Shown piece after piece: positions 52,314 to 61,371 of a DNA stretch of 64,000 nucleotides. The DNA lies in assembly GCA_014055465.1 (NCBI GenBank), contig WIAF01000005.1:62001-126000 (forward strand), in the 5' to 3' direction. Every line of letters starts with the position of its first letter. Position 1 is the first letter of the stretch. Origin of the DNA: Nitrospira sp. CR1.1 (GTDB lineage Bacteria > Nitrospirota > Nitrospiria > Nitrospirales > Nitrospiraceae). The notes below the pieces were generated by a model that was not told the DNA's origin, searched no databases, and saw only the letters and a list, made by a program, of their open reading frames with translations. Position numbers and translations under genes: made by a program.

Positions 52314-53839
52314 AACTCTACTCGACGATCGAAACTTCGGTACTGAATCGCCTCGGCCAGATGAGCCGGTGCGATACTACCAGACTCAGCCAAATCGGCA
52401 ATAGTCCGGGCGACACGGAGAATGCGTCCGTGCGCACGGGCCGAAAACCCCAATCGGGCCATGGCCTGTTCAAGCAGATCGCGTCCCTGGCTGTCCAGAG
52501 CACAATACTGCTTCAGGTGGCGCGGTTTCAATTGCGCATTGGTGTAGATCCCGTCGCGACGATACCGTTCGGCCTGATGCGCCCGGGCCGCCATCACCCT
52601 CGTCCGGATCGTCGCCGACGAATCGGTCGCCGGCGCGTCATCGCCAAGGGCGCGAATCGGCACAGCCGGCACCTCGATCTGAAGATCGAGACGGTCCAGG
52701 AGGGGTCCGGACAATCGTCCTCGATAACGCCGTACCTGAGCGACGCTACAGACACAGTCTCTCGTCCGGTCGCCGTAATAGCCGCAGGGACAGGGATTCA
52801 TGGCGGCCACCAGCATGAACCGGGCCGGAAATTTCAGGGAGCCGCTGGCGCGTGTGACGGTAACATGCCCATCCTCCAGCGGCTGTCGCAACCCGTCGAG
52901 CGTGGCGCGCCCAAACTCACCGGCTTCGTCCAGAAACAAAACCCCATTGTGAGCGAGGGATACCTCGCCGGGCCGCGGCATAGTTCCGCCGCCGATGAGA
53001 CCAGCCTCTGAAATGCTGTGATGCGGGGCGCGAAAGGGGCGCCGGCGCATCAAGGGCTGATTTCGAGAGAGTTGTCCGACCACACTGTGAATGCGGCTGG
53101 TCTCCAGCGCTTCTTCCTGCGCCAGCAACGGCAGAATGCCGGGGAGGCGGCGCGCCAACATGGTCTTACCGGAACCAGGCGGGCCCATCATCAGAAGATT
53201 GTGTCCGCCGGCGGCAGCGACTTCCAAGGCCCGTTTCGCGTGCGCCTGTCCTTTCACGTCGGCAAAGTCTTCGTCCTCCGGCAGTATGCAGGCGGCGGAT
53301 CCGTCGCCGGTCAACGAGAAGGCGGCAATCGCTTGAGCGCCGCGTAAAAACTCTACGGCTTGCGGAAGCGTGTGGATGGGAAATACTTCCGCGCCGTCGG
53401 CTAACGCCGCCTCCTCGGCATTCTCAGCGGGAGCCAGAATGCGATGACGACGGCGGCAGACCACGCCGATCGACAGGGCCCCCGGGATCGGCTTGAGGCG
53501 ACCATCGAGCGACAGCTCTCCCACGAACACCGAATTCTTGACGGCCTCCGCAGGAATGACGTCTTCCGCCGCGAGAATGCCCAGGGCGATGGCCAGATCA
53601 AGCCCGGCGCCTTCCTTCTTAATATTGGCGGGAGCCAGGTTGACCGTGATTTTTTTGATGGGAAATTGGAAGCCGCTATTTTTAAGGGCGGCACGAACCC
53701 GGTCGCGACTTTCGCGGACTGTCGCATCGGGAAGCCCCACGATGGAGAACTGAGGCAGCCCGGCGGAGATATCGACTTCCACATCCACCAGATGCGCGTC
53801 GATGCCCACGATCGCGGCACTCAAGACATTGGCCAGCAC
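52310..53839 (-). CDS. YifB/ComM-family Mg-chelatase-like AAA+ ATPase
   Basis: A 509-residue protein with an N-terminal Lon-protease-like domain (SIVGLPDATVRESRDRV), an AAA+ module with Walker A GPPGSGKT (near residue 220), and the C-terminal segment DLQIEVPAVPI. In ComM this hexameric helicase drives branch migration during natural transformation; many non-competent bacteria carry a homolog, so the role here is uncertain. Full length. Confidence 0.93.
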   Translation of the reverse strand: MLANVLSAAIVGIDAHLVDVEVDISAGLPQFSIVGLPDATVRESRDRVRAALKNSGFQFPIKKITVNLAPANIKKEGAGLDLAIALGILAAEDVIPAEAVKNSVFVGELSLDGRLKPIPGALSIGVVCRRRHRILAPAENAEEAALADGAEVFPIHTLPQAVEFLRGAQAIAAFSLTGDGSAACILPEDEDFADVKGQAHAKRALEVAAAGGHNLLMMGPPGSGKTMLARRLPGILPLLAQEEALETSRIHSVVGQLSRNQPLMRRRPFRAPHHSISEAGLIGGGTMPRPGEVSLAHNGVLFLDEAGEFGRATLDGLRQPLEDGHVTVTRASGSLKFPARFMLVAAMNPCPCGYYGDRTRDCVCSVAQVRRYRGRLSGPLLDRLDLQIEVPAVPIRALGDDAPATDSSATIRTRVMAARAHQAERYRRDGIYTNAQLKPRHLKQYCALDSQGRDLLEQAMARLGFSARAHGRILRVARTIADLAESGSIAPAHLAEAIQYRSFDRRVEL

Positions 53840-54019
53840 AAATTCCCCCAGAAAACCGTTATGCGGTCGAGAATCAGAGGAAGGTCAAACGGTCGCAAAG
53901 CGGCGTTGGTGGCCGGATTATAGGCAGTTGCCCCTGCGGAATTCAATCACGCCGCCAGCGTAGAGCCGCTCCGGCCTTGCGCTGTAGCGTGGGTAGCGGC
54001 GCTTCTGTATAATGCCGCC
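53840..54019. other. Divergent intergenic region between yifB and a plus-strand unknown gene
   Basis: It contains a perfect TATAAT at 54008-54013, six bases before the ATG of the next gene. No matching strong -35 was seen. No gene. Confidence 0.4.
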
Positions 54020-54706
54020 ATGTCACCCCTCGCAGATCGCCTCAGTCGACCGAATACCAGCTCTGTCATAGAGGCGAATTCGGCGGTCCGGCCAGGAGGG
54101 GCACCCACACCCTTCGTCAGGGCGTATCTCGTCATCATGATGCTAGTCCTGTCGCCGCTTGTTCCCGATAGAGGCTGGAGTCAACTGATGGTCGCCGAAC
54201 CGGCACCGATGAAGGGAACGGTTGCCCAGCCCGCACGGACGGCCTCTGTCTATATCGGCTCGGTCATGGCCATGCTGGCGACCTTTGAAGACGCCGGGAT
54301 TCTGCCACCCGAGGGCACGCCGCAGGCTAACAGGATCATCAAGGCCGTGATTCAATTTCAGTCCGCTTTTCTCAAAAGCAATCATCCGGCCGTCCGGCAG
54401 TTTTTTACGGAAGCCCATCGCACCACGCTGGGCCCTCGCGCTGATGAGGTGGAAGCGTCATTCCGCCAGAGCGGTTGGTCGGCAGATACCTTCGACGCAG
54501 TGATGACGGCCGGACAACTCGAGACGGCCTGGAACGCCGACGGTCTCAGTGACGGCTTCCGGGAATTCAATATCGGGAAACAGGATTTCGATATCCTGGC
54601 GGAACTGTACCAACAGAGCAGCCGCGCCTTTGCTACACAGGGCAACAGTTTCCAGGAAGTCTATGCCCGGCGTCGCGGGGAGATGCCCGGAGCCAAACCG
54701 GAGTAA
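54020..54706 (+). CDS. Hypothetical exported or membrane-anchored protein
   Basis: Up to 228 residues. A hydrophobic segment lies at about 34-50 after a polar N-terminus, and the rest is soluble and helical by eye. Homology is not recognised. The TATAAT at 54008-54013 would place the transcript start near the ATG at 54020, implying a leaderless mRNA or a later start such as the ATG pair at 54137-54142. Confidence 0.6.
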   Translation: MSPLADRLSRPNTSSVIEANSAVRPGGAPTPFVRAYLVIMMLVLSPLVPDRGWSQLMVAEPAPMKGTVAQPARTASVYIGSVMAMLATFEDAGILPPEGTPQANRIIKAVIQFQSAFLKSNHPAVRQFFTEAHRTTLGPRADEVEASFRQSGWSADTFDAVMTAGQLETAWNADGLSDGFREFNIGKQDFDILAELYQQSSRAFATQGNSFQEVYARRRGEMPGAKPE

Positions 54707-54776
54707 CCGTCCCTTATCAACCAAAGCGCAGCCAACACTATCACATTGTTTCACGACTGCAGTTTGAGGAGGCATC

Positions 54777-55013
54777 ATGGCAACGAAAGCGTACATTCTC
54801 ATCAAGGTCAAGGCCGGCAAAGGTAAATCCGTGCTCGCCGCACTCAAGAGCATTGCCGGCGTCGAGCAGATCCACGCCTGTTTTGGCCAACCGGACATTT
54901 TCGTCTTTATTAATGTGGCGGATGAGCGAGCGCTGTCCGACGTCGTGATTACACGCATTCACGCCATCGAAGGCGTCGAAGAAACCGATACGCACATTGT
55001 CGCGGAAACCTAG
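54777..55013 (+). CDS. Stand-alone Lrp/AsnC ligand-binding (RAM) domain protein
   Basis: A 78-residue protein equal to the AsnC/Lrp C-terminal effector domain (AYILIKVKAGKGKSVLAAL; FGQPDIFVFINV; GVEETDTHIV) with no DNA-binding helix-turn-helix. Such stand-alone RAM proteins form oligomers that bind small molecules such as amino acids. GGAGG lies upstream. It ends 1 base before the convergent oxidoreductase gene. Confidence 0.88.
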   Translation: MATKAYILIKVKAGKGKSVLAALKSIAGVEQIHACFGQPDIFVFINVADERALSDVVITRIHAIEGVEETDTHIVAET

Positions 55014-55014
55014 G

Positions 55015-56004
55015 TCACCGGTACTCGACCGTAACCGCCCGGCCGCCCTGGGCGGCTGAGATGTAACAGGCCTCGGCAATTTCAACGGCGCGCTTGCCGT
55101 CTTCGAGGGTGATTGGAGGCGGCAAGCCATCGCGCACGCTCCGCACGAAGGCGCGCAATGCGCTGAGCACGGTTGGGACTGCCGTGGTGGGCCAGTCTCC
55201 GGCGCCATGCCGGGCTGAGATCCTCGTTATCCGCTGCTCGCACCAGTTCGCCGACACCTGTCCTTCGCTGCCGATCAGTTCGACGCGCCCGATCCGACCC
55301 GACGTTACCCGGGACACATCCACCAGACAGGTCAATCCACATCGAGTAACGAGGCGGCCCAGCATCCGCCGCTCTGAACCGGCAGGCGGCACGCGGTCCA
55401 TCTCGCAGGACACCGTGTGAATCTCGTCTTCCGTCAACACGCGAACCAGGTCCAGGAGATGGATCCCGATCTCGAGGACACAGCCGCGCCCGCCGAACCC
55501 ACACTCCTCCTCACTCCTCCCGTGCGGCTCCATCCGGCTGGTCAGGTTGAGATACTGAAGCGCGCCGACCTGCGCCCGGCGTTCACGCAGCGCCGTCACC
55601 GCCGCATCGAACCGCAGGGTCTGCGCAGTCATCATGACCTGACGGCTCCCATGGGTCGCCTGTATGATGGCGCGCGCCTCGTCGGCCGTCGTTGCCAGCG
55701 GCTTTTCCACCAAGAGCGCTTTGTTCGCCTGTGCGACGGACGTACAGATATCCCGATTGAGCGCGGGCGGCGTCACCACGACCACTGCTTCCACCCGGGG
55801 ATCGGCAATCAGCTCGTGATAATCGGAATAACAGGGGACGGTTGCCGCTTCTACCAGCCCCGCTCCCTTCCCGGCCCGACGCCGGCACACAGCTACCAGA
55901 CGGGCCTCAGGAAGATCGTGCAAAAGATGGTTGGCGTAGCGGCTGCCGTGATGGCCAAGTCCGATTAACCCGACTCCGAGCGGCATGCGAGATTCGTGAG
56001 ACAT
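55015..56004 (-). CDS. Gfo/Idh/MocA-family oxidoreductase
   Basis: A 329-residue NAD(P)-dependent oxidoreductase with an N-terminal Rossmann fold (GVGLIGLGHHGSRYANHLL) and the family segment EKPLATTADEARAII. Substrates of the family are usually sugars or sugar acids; the specific one cannot be read. The ATG at 56004 is favoured over an upstream TTG at 56043. It converges with the RAM-domain gene. Confidence 0.85.
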   Translation of the reverse strand: MSHESRMPLGVGLIGLGHHGSRYANHLLHDLPEARLVAVCRRRAGKGAGLVEAATVPCYSDYHELIADPRVEAVVVVTPPALNRDICTSVAQANKALLVEKPLATTADEARAIIQATHGSRQVMMTAQTLRFDAAVTALRERRAQVGALQYLNLTSRMEPHGRSEEECGFGGRGCVLEIGIHLLDLVRVLTEDEIHTVSCEMDRVPPAGSERRMLGRLVTRCGLTCLVDVSRVTSGRIGRVELIGSEGQVSANWCEQRITRISARHGAGDWPTTAVPTVLSALRAFVRSVRDGLPPPITLEDGKRAVEIAEACYISAAQGGRAVTVEYR

Positions 56005-56155
56005 CACTGGCCGCACTCTACCGGCCGGATCGCAACGGGTCAAGACGACTCATGCGGCTGCCGCCATCGATTGACAATGTCCAAATCCGCTCCCTATAGT
56101 ACCAGGCGATTGCCCGTTTGACGCCGATGCCCATCGAGAAAGGACCCGATCGCCC

Positions 56156-56947
56156 ATGACTACGCAGACAGCACCGTTTTCCCTGGATCAGATTGGAACC
56201 GGCACGGCTCGCTTTCCAAGTGGAATGTCGATTCCGACCCCGACTGACGCAATGGTGGATCCGTATATCCGCACGCGGATCAGCAAAGACGTCCATGTGG
56301 AATGTATTCAATTCTGGCCGCAGGACAAAGTCACCTATCCCGGGATTGTGCTGTTGCATGACTGGTGGGGCATGAATTCTCAGATCACGGCGCTGGGCGC
56401 ACGTTTGGCGTGCGAAGGGTACGGCGTCATCATTCCAAAGCTCTATGGCCGGCTCGGCGGCATGGTCACGGCCAATGCCGAAGTGGCGGAAGCACTGGCA
56501 GCCAAGTGCAACGAGCAATTCCTTCTCCAGGACATCAACACCTGCTGCGAATATCTCAATACGACCGAACGCACGAAACGGAATATCCATGGGGTCGTCG
56601 GGTTTGGCCTGGGCGCCTCACTGGCCATCCGCTTTGCCTGCCAACGCAAACGGTTACGGGCCGCCGTCGCCTATTATGGAAAAGTGACCGCGCCGGACCA
56701 ACTCACCAATATGATGAGCCCCTTGCTCTACCATCAGGCAGAGCAGGATACCTGGGCGACGCAATCAGACGTCGATCTGCTCCGGGCCGCTGCGGCCCAG
56801 GGAAAACGGATTGAGATCAAGACCTATCCCGGCGCCACGCACGCCTTCTGCGACGAAACCAGGCAGGGCGCGCACAATCCCGACGCGACCGCGCAAGCTT
56901 GGAACGCCACTGTGGCATTTCTTAAAACCTGTTTCCAGGGAACCTGA
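56156..56947 (+). CDS. Dienelactone hydrolase-like protein without the catalytic nucleophile
   Basis: A 263-residue alpha/beta-hydrolase-fold protein of the dienelactone hydrolase family (PGIVLLHDWWGMNSQI; GVVGFGLGASLAIRF; GATHAF). The nucleophile elbow normally has Cys or Ser (G-x-C/S-x-G), but here reads G149-F-G151-L-G153, with Gly at the nucleophile position. H229 and D198 remain. It is therefore likely not an ordinary hydrolase, perhaps a binding or altered-function member. AAAGGA lies upstream. Confidence 0.8.
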   Translation: MTTQTAPFSLDQIGTGTARFPSGMSIPTPTDAMVDPYIRTRISKDVHVECIQFWPQDKVTYPGIVLLHDWWGMNSQITALGARLACEGYGVIIPKLYGRLGGMVTANAEVAEALAAKCNEQFLLQDINTCCEYLNTTERTKRNIHGVVGFGLGASLAIRFACQRKRLRAAVAYYGKVTAPDQLTNMMSPLLYHQAEQDTWATQSDVDLLRAAAAQGKRIEIKTYPGATHAFCDETRQGAHNPDATAQAWNATVAFLKTCFQGT

Positions 56948-56990
56948 ACGGTATCGAGGGTCAACCAGGCGATGATGATGGCGGCGGCCG

Positions 56991-58022
56991 ATGACCTTCG
57001 GTCACCGCATGTCCTCACTGTCCTTCTTGTCTAGAATGAAAGCAGCCACAGTCATGCCGAATCCTGTCGTTCGCATCGCCCTCCTCGCCTGCTGCCTCAC
57101 CACCCTATTCACCGCGCCGATCACCGTACGCGCCGACGAGGCGACTTCTCCACCCCAGCCGACCCTGGCCAACCGCCTGCCTGCCTTTCAGGAGGTGGCA
57201 CGGAGCAATGCGGCGCAGCTGTCGGCTCTTCCGGCGCAGGGTGATGCGCTGTCCCTGTTCAAGACGGTAATCGGCCCGCAGGTGGGGCTCGGCGACGCAG
57301 CGATGACGGTGGGAGCCAAAGGGCTGACTCCGGCGATGACTCAGGAATTGCTGATCAGTGATCTCACGAGAGCAGCCAATGAGCTCGTGCGCGGGCTGGC
57401 AGCATGGCAATTGGCGCACGCCGCCCGGGATCTCGGCACGTCCGGCACCGCAGAAGCGCGCGAGCGTGTTCACACACACCTCGAAGCCCAAACAGCCTGG
57501 TTGAGCGAAGGCACCACGCTGGGTCCTGCCCTGGGGCGTCTCCAGACGTTAACCGCGGGCGCCCCGACGGAGGACACCGCGCCCGTGATTGCAGGCGTCG
57601 TTGCCCAGATCGAAGCCTGGGCCATCGACACCGTGCACCGCGAATGGTTCAGAATTTACAATTGGAAAGACCAAGTGCGGCAACAGCGCGGCCTCGTGCG
57701 TTTGTGCGGAACGTGGCAATGGTCGATTCACAACCATCAAAACCATCGCGAAGAAAAAACGGCTGTGATCTTCGCTCCCCCGGGCTCCGTGTCGACCACC
57801 AGTCCAGCGGAAATCATTGTCCTGGGTGATAGCGTGTATCTGCGATGGGAAACCAGGGCCGGGGTGCAGGAAGATAGTCTGCTGTTTTCGGGAGAGGGAC
57901 AGCGTTTGGAAGGCACCTTCGTGAATACAGCGGGCGGATGGGGCTCAATAACCGGCAAACGCACCGCTAGCTGCTTCAACGAGGGCGGCAAAGCGACGTC
58001 GCCGCGCCGTCATCATCATTGA
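56991..58022 (+). CDS. Hypothetical exported protein
   Basis: Up to 343 residues with a signal peptide (PNPVVRIALLACCLTTLFT) ending near VRA-DE. The true start is uncertain; ATGs at 57036 and 57054 place the signal peptide closer to the N-terminus. The C-terminal half contains an MGxxxGT-like beta region (SVYLRWETRAGVQEDSLLFS). No family recognised. Confidence 0.6.
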   Translation: MTFGHRMSSLSFLSRMKAATVMPNPVVRIALLACCLTTLFTAPITVRADEATSPPQPTLANRLPAFQEVARSNAAQLSALPAQGDALSLFKTVIGPQVGLGDAAMTVGAKGLTPAMTQELLISDLTRAANELVRGLAAWQLAHAARDLGTSGTAEARERVHTHLEAQTAWLSEGTTLGPALGRLQTLTAGAPTEDTAPVIAGVVAQIEAWAIDTVHREWFRIYNWKDQVRQQRGLVRLCGTWQWSIHNHQNHREEKTAVIFAPPGSVSTTSPAEIIVLGDSVYLRWETRAGVQEDSLLFSGEGQRLEGTFVNTAGGWGSITGKRTASCFNEGGKATSPRRHHH

Positions 58023-58411
58023 GAGCGATCGGCGCACCAGGCGGTCCAGGCAATGCAAGCCCACCCGCTGATAAACGACACCCCGCCCAAGGGAGTCAGA
58101 GCGCCCATCCATTTGATCCCCGCCAGCGCCACAAGATACAAACTCCCGCTGAACAGCAGAATACCGGCGCACAACAACCAGCCGGCCTTGACCGCCCATG
58201 GGCTGTTGGTCTCGCGAAGTAACCAGGCTACGACAAAGAGACCGAGAGCATGGTACATTTGGTAGCGCGCTGCCGTTTCATACACGGTGAGCATGGCCGG
58301 ATCCAGAATCGATTTCAGGGCGTGCGCACCGAAGGCGCCAGCCGCCACGGCGCTCGCCGCAAACAGCGCGCCGAGAAATGCGAATTGAAACGAGCGTATC
58401 GATTGATGCAT
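58016..58411 (-). CDS. DUF423-family small membrane protein
   Basis: A 131-residue membrane protein with four transmembrane helices and the family pattern AAGAFGAHALKSILDPAM, then YQMYHALGLFVVAW and LYLVALAGIKWMGALTPLGG. Relatives (YgdD type) have no established function. The ATG at 58411 is used; longer in-frame starts lack hydrophobic character. It overlaps the preceding plus-strand gene end by 7 bases. Confidence 0.85.
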   Translation of the reverse strand: MHQSIRSFQFAFLGALFAASAVAAGAFGAHALKSILDPAMLTVYETAARYQMYHALGLFVVAWLLRETNSPWAVKAGWLLCAGILLFSGSLYLVALAGIKWMGALTPLGGVSFISGWACIAWTAWCADRSQ

Positions 58412-58482
58412 ACCGGCCTCTTGAAGAGCCACGTCCTCGAGCAGGGCGGGGCGCGCGATTCTAACACGAATGTCGATACGAA

Positions 58483-59049
58483 ATGAGCAAACCGATCCCG
58501 CTTGAATGTCCCCGCTGTCTCCTGGCAAACCCCGATGCCGCCCAGTACTGCGAATGCGGGTACGACTTTACTCCGCACTTCGAAGGGTTTCCGCTGAAAT
58601 CTTCCGCCGGAGCCGCGCCGCGGAAACGTCTGTTCTCGGAAGAAATGGGCCGTGGAAGTTTTGTGCTGGGCATTCTGCTGATCTGGCTGGCGCTTTCAGT
58701 CGGCGAACTTTACCGCATCCGCATCGAATTGCCTCGCCGTCCCAAAATGGAACTCGGGTTCAGCAGTCTGATGGTCGGCCTGACCGATCTTGCCGCCGCG
58801 CTTGTCGTCGGCGCTATCGGCTGGGCTTGTGTGTGGATTGTCTTGGCTGCGCAGAGCAAGCGCGACGGCAGCCTCTGTCCCAAACGGACCACCTTCGTCG
58901 TCACCCTGATCGCCGCGGGCCTGCTTTTTGTCACCCGTACCATCGACCCGAGCGTGTTGGTGCAACACGTCATGCAGGTGCTCTTCGTTTTGGCCATTGC
59001 GATTGCGTCGTATTACGCAGGATGCCGGAACTGGCTGGGGAAATGGTAA
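58483..59049 (+). CDS. Membrane protein with N-terminal zinc-ribbon-like motif
   Basis: A 188-residue protein. The N-terminus carries CPRC (9-12) and CECG motifs about 15 residues apart, a short zinc ribbon, followed by about four transmembrane helices. Function unknown. Start ATG lacks a clear ribosome site. Confidence 0.65.
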   Translation: MSKPIPLECPRCLLANPDAAQYCECGYDFTPHFEGFPLKSSAGAAPRKRLFSEEMGRGSFVLGILLIWLALSVGELYRIRIELPRRPKMELGFSSLMVGLTDLAAALVVGAIGWACVWIVLAAQSKRDGSLCPKRTTFVVTLIAAGLLFVTRTIDPSVLVQHVMQVLFVLAIAIASYYAGCRNWLGKW

Positions 59050-59150
59050 TCGATGAGGCCGGCGTGCAGAGCCGGCATGCGACTATCCGGGGACGCTGTG
59101 GGAAGAACTGCTCGGTCGGCCGTAGAAGACCCGCCGGTGGAAAACCCGCG

Positions 59151-59648
59151 TTACTTTCTGCAGAAGTAAAGGTAAAAGTCGGCGAACTCAACGGCCGGAA
59201 TGCCCAAATGCACCGGCTTTTTTGTATTGCCGCACAGGAGGCTCCATTCCGCCGCAAGCTTTGCCAACTGTTCCTCATTCACCCCATGAGTGCCCCACAA
59301 ATTCACCGATGCGGAGCTCAACACCACCGTGACCGTATGCGTGGAAGGTCCGTAACTAAACTTGAATTCGTGCCCTCCTCGAAATAGCGGAATGACACCT
59401 TCTCGCGATCGCAGCCCCCGATGCTCGCATGTCGTGCAGGTCAGTGATTCCAACCCACTGCGAGTATCGTACTCTCCGGCACAGACCTTCATGCGGCCGG
59501 CGCAGTTATGGACCGGACAACGGAGCCCATCCGGGTCTTTTGGGGCCTGTTCGGGTGTCGGACCTGGTTTGGATGGGTGAGTCGGATCGCCTGCCGCCCC
59601 TGAAAATTCGTGTTCCTGCACAATGACCTCAGCGGTGCGTCGTACCAT
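59151..59648 (-). CDS. Hypothetical protein with Cys-rich cluster
   Basis: A 165-residue protein from the ATG at 59648, which has GGGAG eight bases upstream; an alternative ATG at 59690 has none. It contains CPVHNCAGRMKVC and CTTCEH, a possible zinc-binding cluster (about 45-80). No family recognised. Confidence 0.6.
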   Translation of the reverse strand: MVRRTAEVIVQEHEFSGAAGDPTHPSKPGPTPEQAPKDPDGLRCPVHNCAGRMKVCAGEYDTRSGLESLTCTTCEHRGLRSREGVIPLFRGGHEFKFSYGPSTHTVTVVLSSASVNLWGTHGVNEEQLAKLAAEWSLLCGNTKKPVHLGIPAVEFADFYLYFCRK

Positions 59649-59938
59649 CTGTGGAACTCCCGTCAGAGTGCGGCCATAGCACGTTGCCATGATTAACTAT
59701 GGCAAGTATATCAGACGCAACCACAGATCCCGGATGTCCCGACTTTCGGCTGTGCCGTCATGAGAAGAGCTACCGTGGCCGACATGGACAAGGGAAAGCC
59801 CCTGGTTTTCAGGCAGCTTTTCTCCTAATATCCACTCTCTGCCAGACGGCACTGTGCCACAAGAGGCTTGAAACCACAATCGCTGTTCCCCTGCCGCCGG
59901 CGAGCCGACGGAGGCGGAATCCGAAAGGACCATCGACC

Positions 59939-60283
59939 GTGACAGACGACTACGTGCGCAGGAAGGTACAGGTCATCAAGGAGTTTCTCGAATCGCAATT
60001 TCCAACCCCTTATGTAGTGGAAACCGTCTTGCCGAGACGGGATCCGCTCGCCGACACGAAATATAAAGTGATCCTCAACAATGTGGTCGAACGCACCCTC
60101 CTGGTCTGCCCCGCGGTGGTGATGGACAGCTTTCCCACGCCAGACCTCCTGAAGGAAGTGCTCGTGTCACGCAGGATCATCGACAAGGTCACCGCATCGA
60201 CCGATTCCCGCATCTGCCATGATGACCTGGGTACCGATGACCAGAACTATCAAAAGCCCATCCGTTCCGTGCGCGGACTCTAG
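59939..60283 (+). CDS. Hypothetical protein, 114 residues
   Basis: Starts at GTG 59939 with AAAGGA upstream, giving MTDDYVRRKVQVIKEF and a soluble alpha/beta-looking protein without signal peptide. An open frame extends upstream to 59699, but lacks support. No family recognised. Confidence 0.55.
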   Translation: MTDDYVRRKVQVIKEFLESQFPTPYVVETVLPRRDPLADTKYKVILNNVVERTLLVCPAVVMDSFPTPDLLKEVLVSRRIIDKVTASTDSRICHDDLGTDDQNYQKPIRSVRGL

Positions 60284-60547
60284 CACCAGGGATTAACTGT
60301 AACTCTGTCGTAATTCACATGACCGATCGCACCCGGTTATGAACCATGGCTACACTCGGGCACATTAAAGCGTTGGACACGGTGCATCAGCCTGCCTTCG
60401 GCGTTGGGCGCCGATGGGTACGTTTCAACAATCATTCCACGTACGGTGCCTGGATCATGGGGATGAATATTGCTCAAGAAATCTGCGCACTACACACGAG
60501 CAGACATCGGCTGGAGTGAAGATAGATGGAGGAACACGTGGCGAGTT
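60284..60547. other. Intergenic region before tRNA-Leu
   Basis: About 260 bases. A 57-codon open frame begins at 60346 without a ribosome site and is not called. Nothing else was recognised. Confidence 0.4.
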
Positions 60548-60636
60548 TGGTGCGGGAGGCGGGACTTGAACCCGCACGCCATTGGTATGACACAGGATTT
60601 TAAGTCCTGGGTGTCTGCCGATTCCACCACTCCCGC
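60548..60636 (-). tRNA. tRNA-Leu (anticodon UAA)
   Basis: An 89-base class II tRNA on the minus strand: acceptor GCGGGAG (from 60636) pairs with CTCCCGC, anticodon loop CTTAAAA (anticodon TAA), a long variable arm, T-arm GGGTTCAAGTCCC and encoded CCA ending at 60548. Confidence 0.95.
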
Positions 60637-60788
60637 GGCGCAAAACCGTCGCGGCGAAATCTAACACCCGGGTATCGGAGGGTCAAGCTGCAGGCGGAAG
60701 ATCTTCACAGCTATGTCACGGCCTGTCTCCTATGAGACAGGCCGTTGCAAGACATGCTATCAGGCTAACTGCTTTTCCCAACAGCCGG

Positions 60789-61040
60789 CTAGGCCGCTTC
60801 TTTGTGATCGTCTCGCTTCACCAGAGCCTTGCTCCGTTCCACCATGGTGGAAACCCCGCTTTTCACGGAGCGACTGAACCGGGTCGCCTGAAGCTGGGCT
60901 TTCTTGGCGTATCGGGCGACGTCACGACGCGTCTCTGCCCCGGACTTCGGCGCCAACAGTAACCCCAACGCCGCACCTACAACCGCCCCGCCTCCGATGA
61001 TCGCTGCGATCTTGGCTGCTTCACGCCCCTTGGTAGACAT
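60789..61040 (-). CDS. YtxH-like stress-associated small protein
   Basis: An 83-residue protein with a glycine-rich hydrophobic segment (IIGGGAVVGAALGLLLAP, about 13-30) followed by KSGAETRRDV and a basic helix, the YtxH pattern. The ATG at 61040 has GGGAGGGAG upstream. The family is linked to general stress responses; function is not defined. Confidence 0.82.
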   Translation of the reverse strand: MSTKGREAAKIAAIIGGGAVVGAALGLLLAPKSGAETRRDVARYAKKAQLQATRFSRSVKSGVSTMVERSKALVKRDDHKEAA

Positions 61041-61371
61041 CGTGACTCCCTCCCTCTCGTACAACAAGGTTGATGGTTCACTGACTCGGTGAGTCGCTAT
61101 CTCTACTGCCTCTACAGCATCAACTGTGCCAGCCCATGGTGACGCAGTCTTGGGCCGGAATTGCAGCGTTCGATGTGACTAGGTTAAAAGCGCCTCATAA
61201 TGGGTGCTGTTTTGTGAACAATGGAAGGAGACAACCGTTTCAGAAAAGCGACAGGTGTGCGTGGCACAAACCTACCCGCCTCCGTCAGGCCTTGTCTGGA
61301 GCGGGTTCACGGCTTGCCTTGCAATGTGGATCACGCTCACATAAGATCGCGAAACTCTGTGGAGTCCTTCT
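61041..61371. other. Divergent intergenic region between the YtxH gene and lgt
   Basis: About 330 bases with no supportable gene. A weak sigma-70-like pair (TTGCAA at about 61319 and TAAGAT at about 61342) faces lgt. A 5-base hairpin (GACTC/GAGTC) lies near 61083. No convincing regulatory site. Confidence 0.4.

Noticed and set aside
60346-60519. 57-codon open frame upstream of tRNA-Leu
   Set aside because: No ribosome site and no recognisable features; too weak to call.
60470-60664. Plus-strand open frame crossing tRNA-Leu
   Set aside because: It overlaps the tRNA gene on the other strand and has no coding support.
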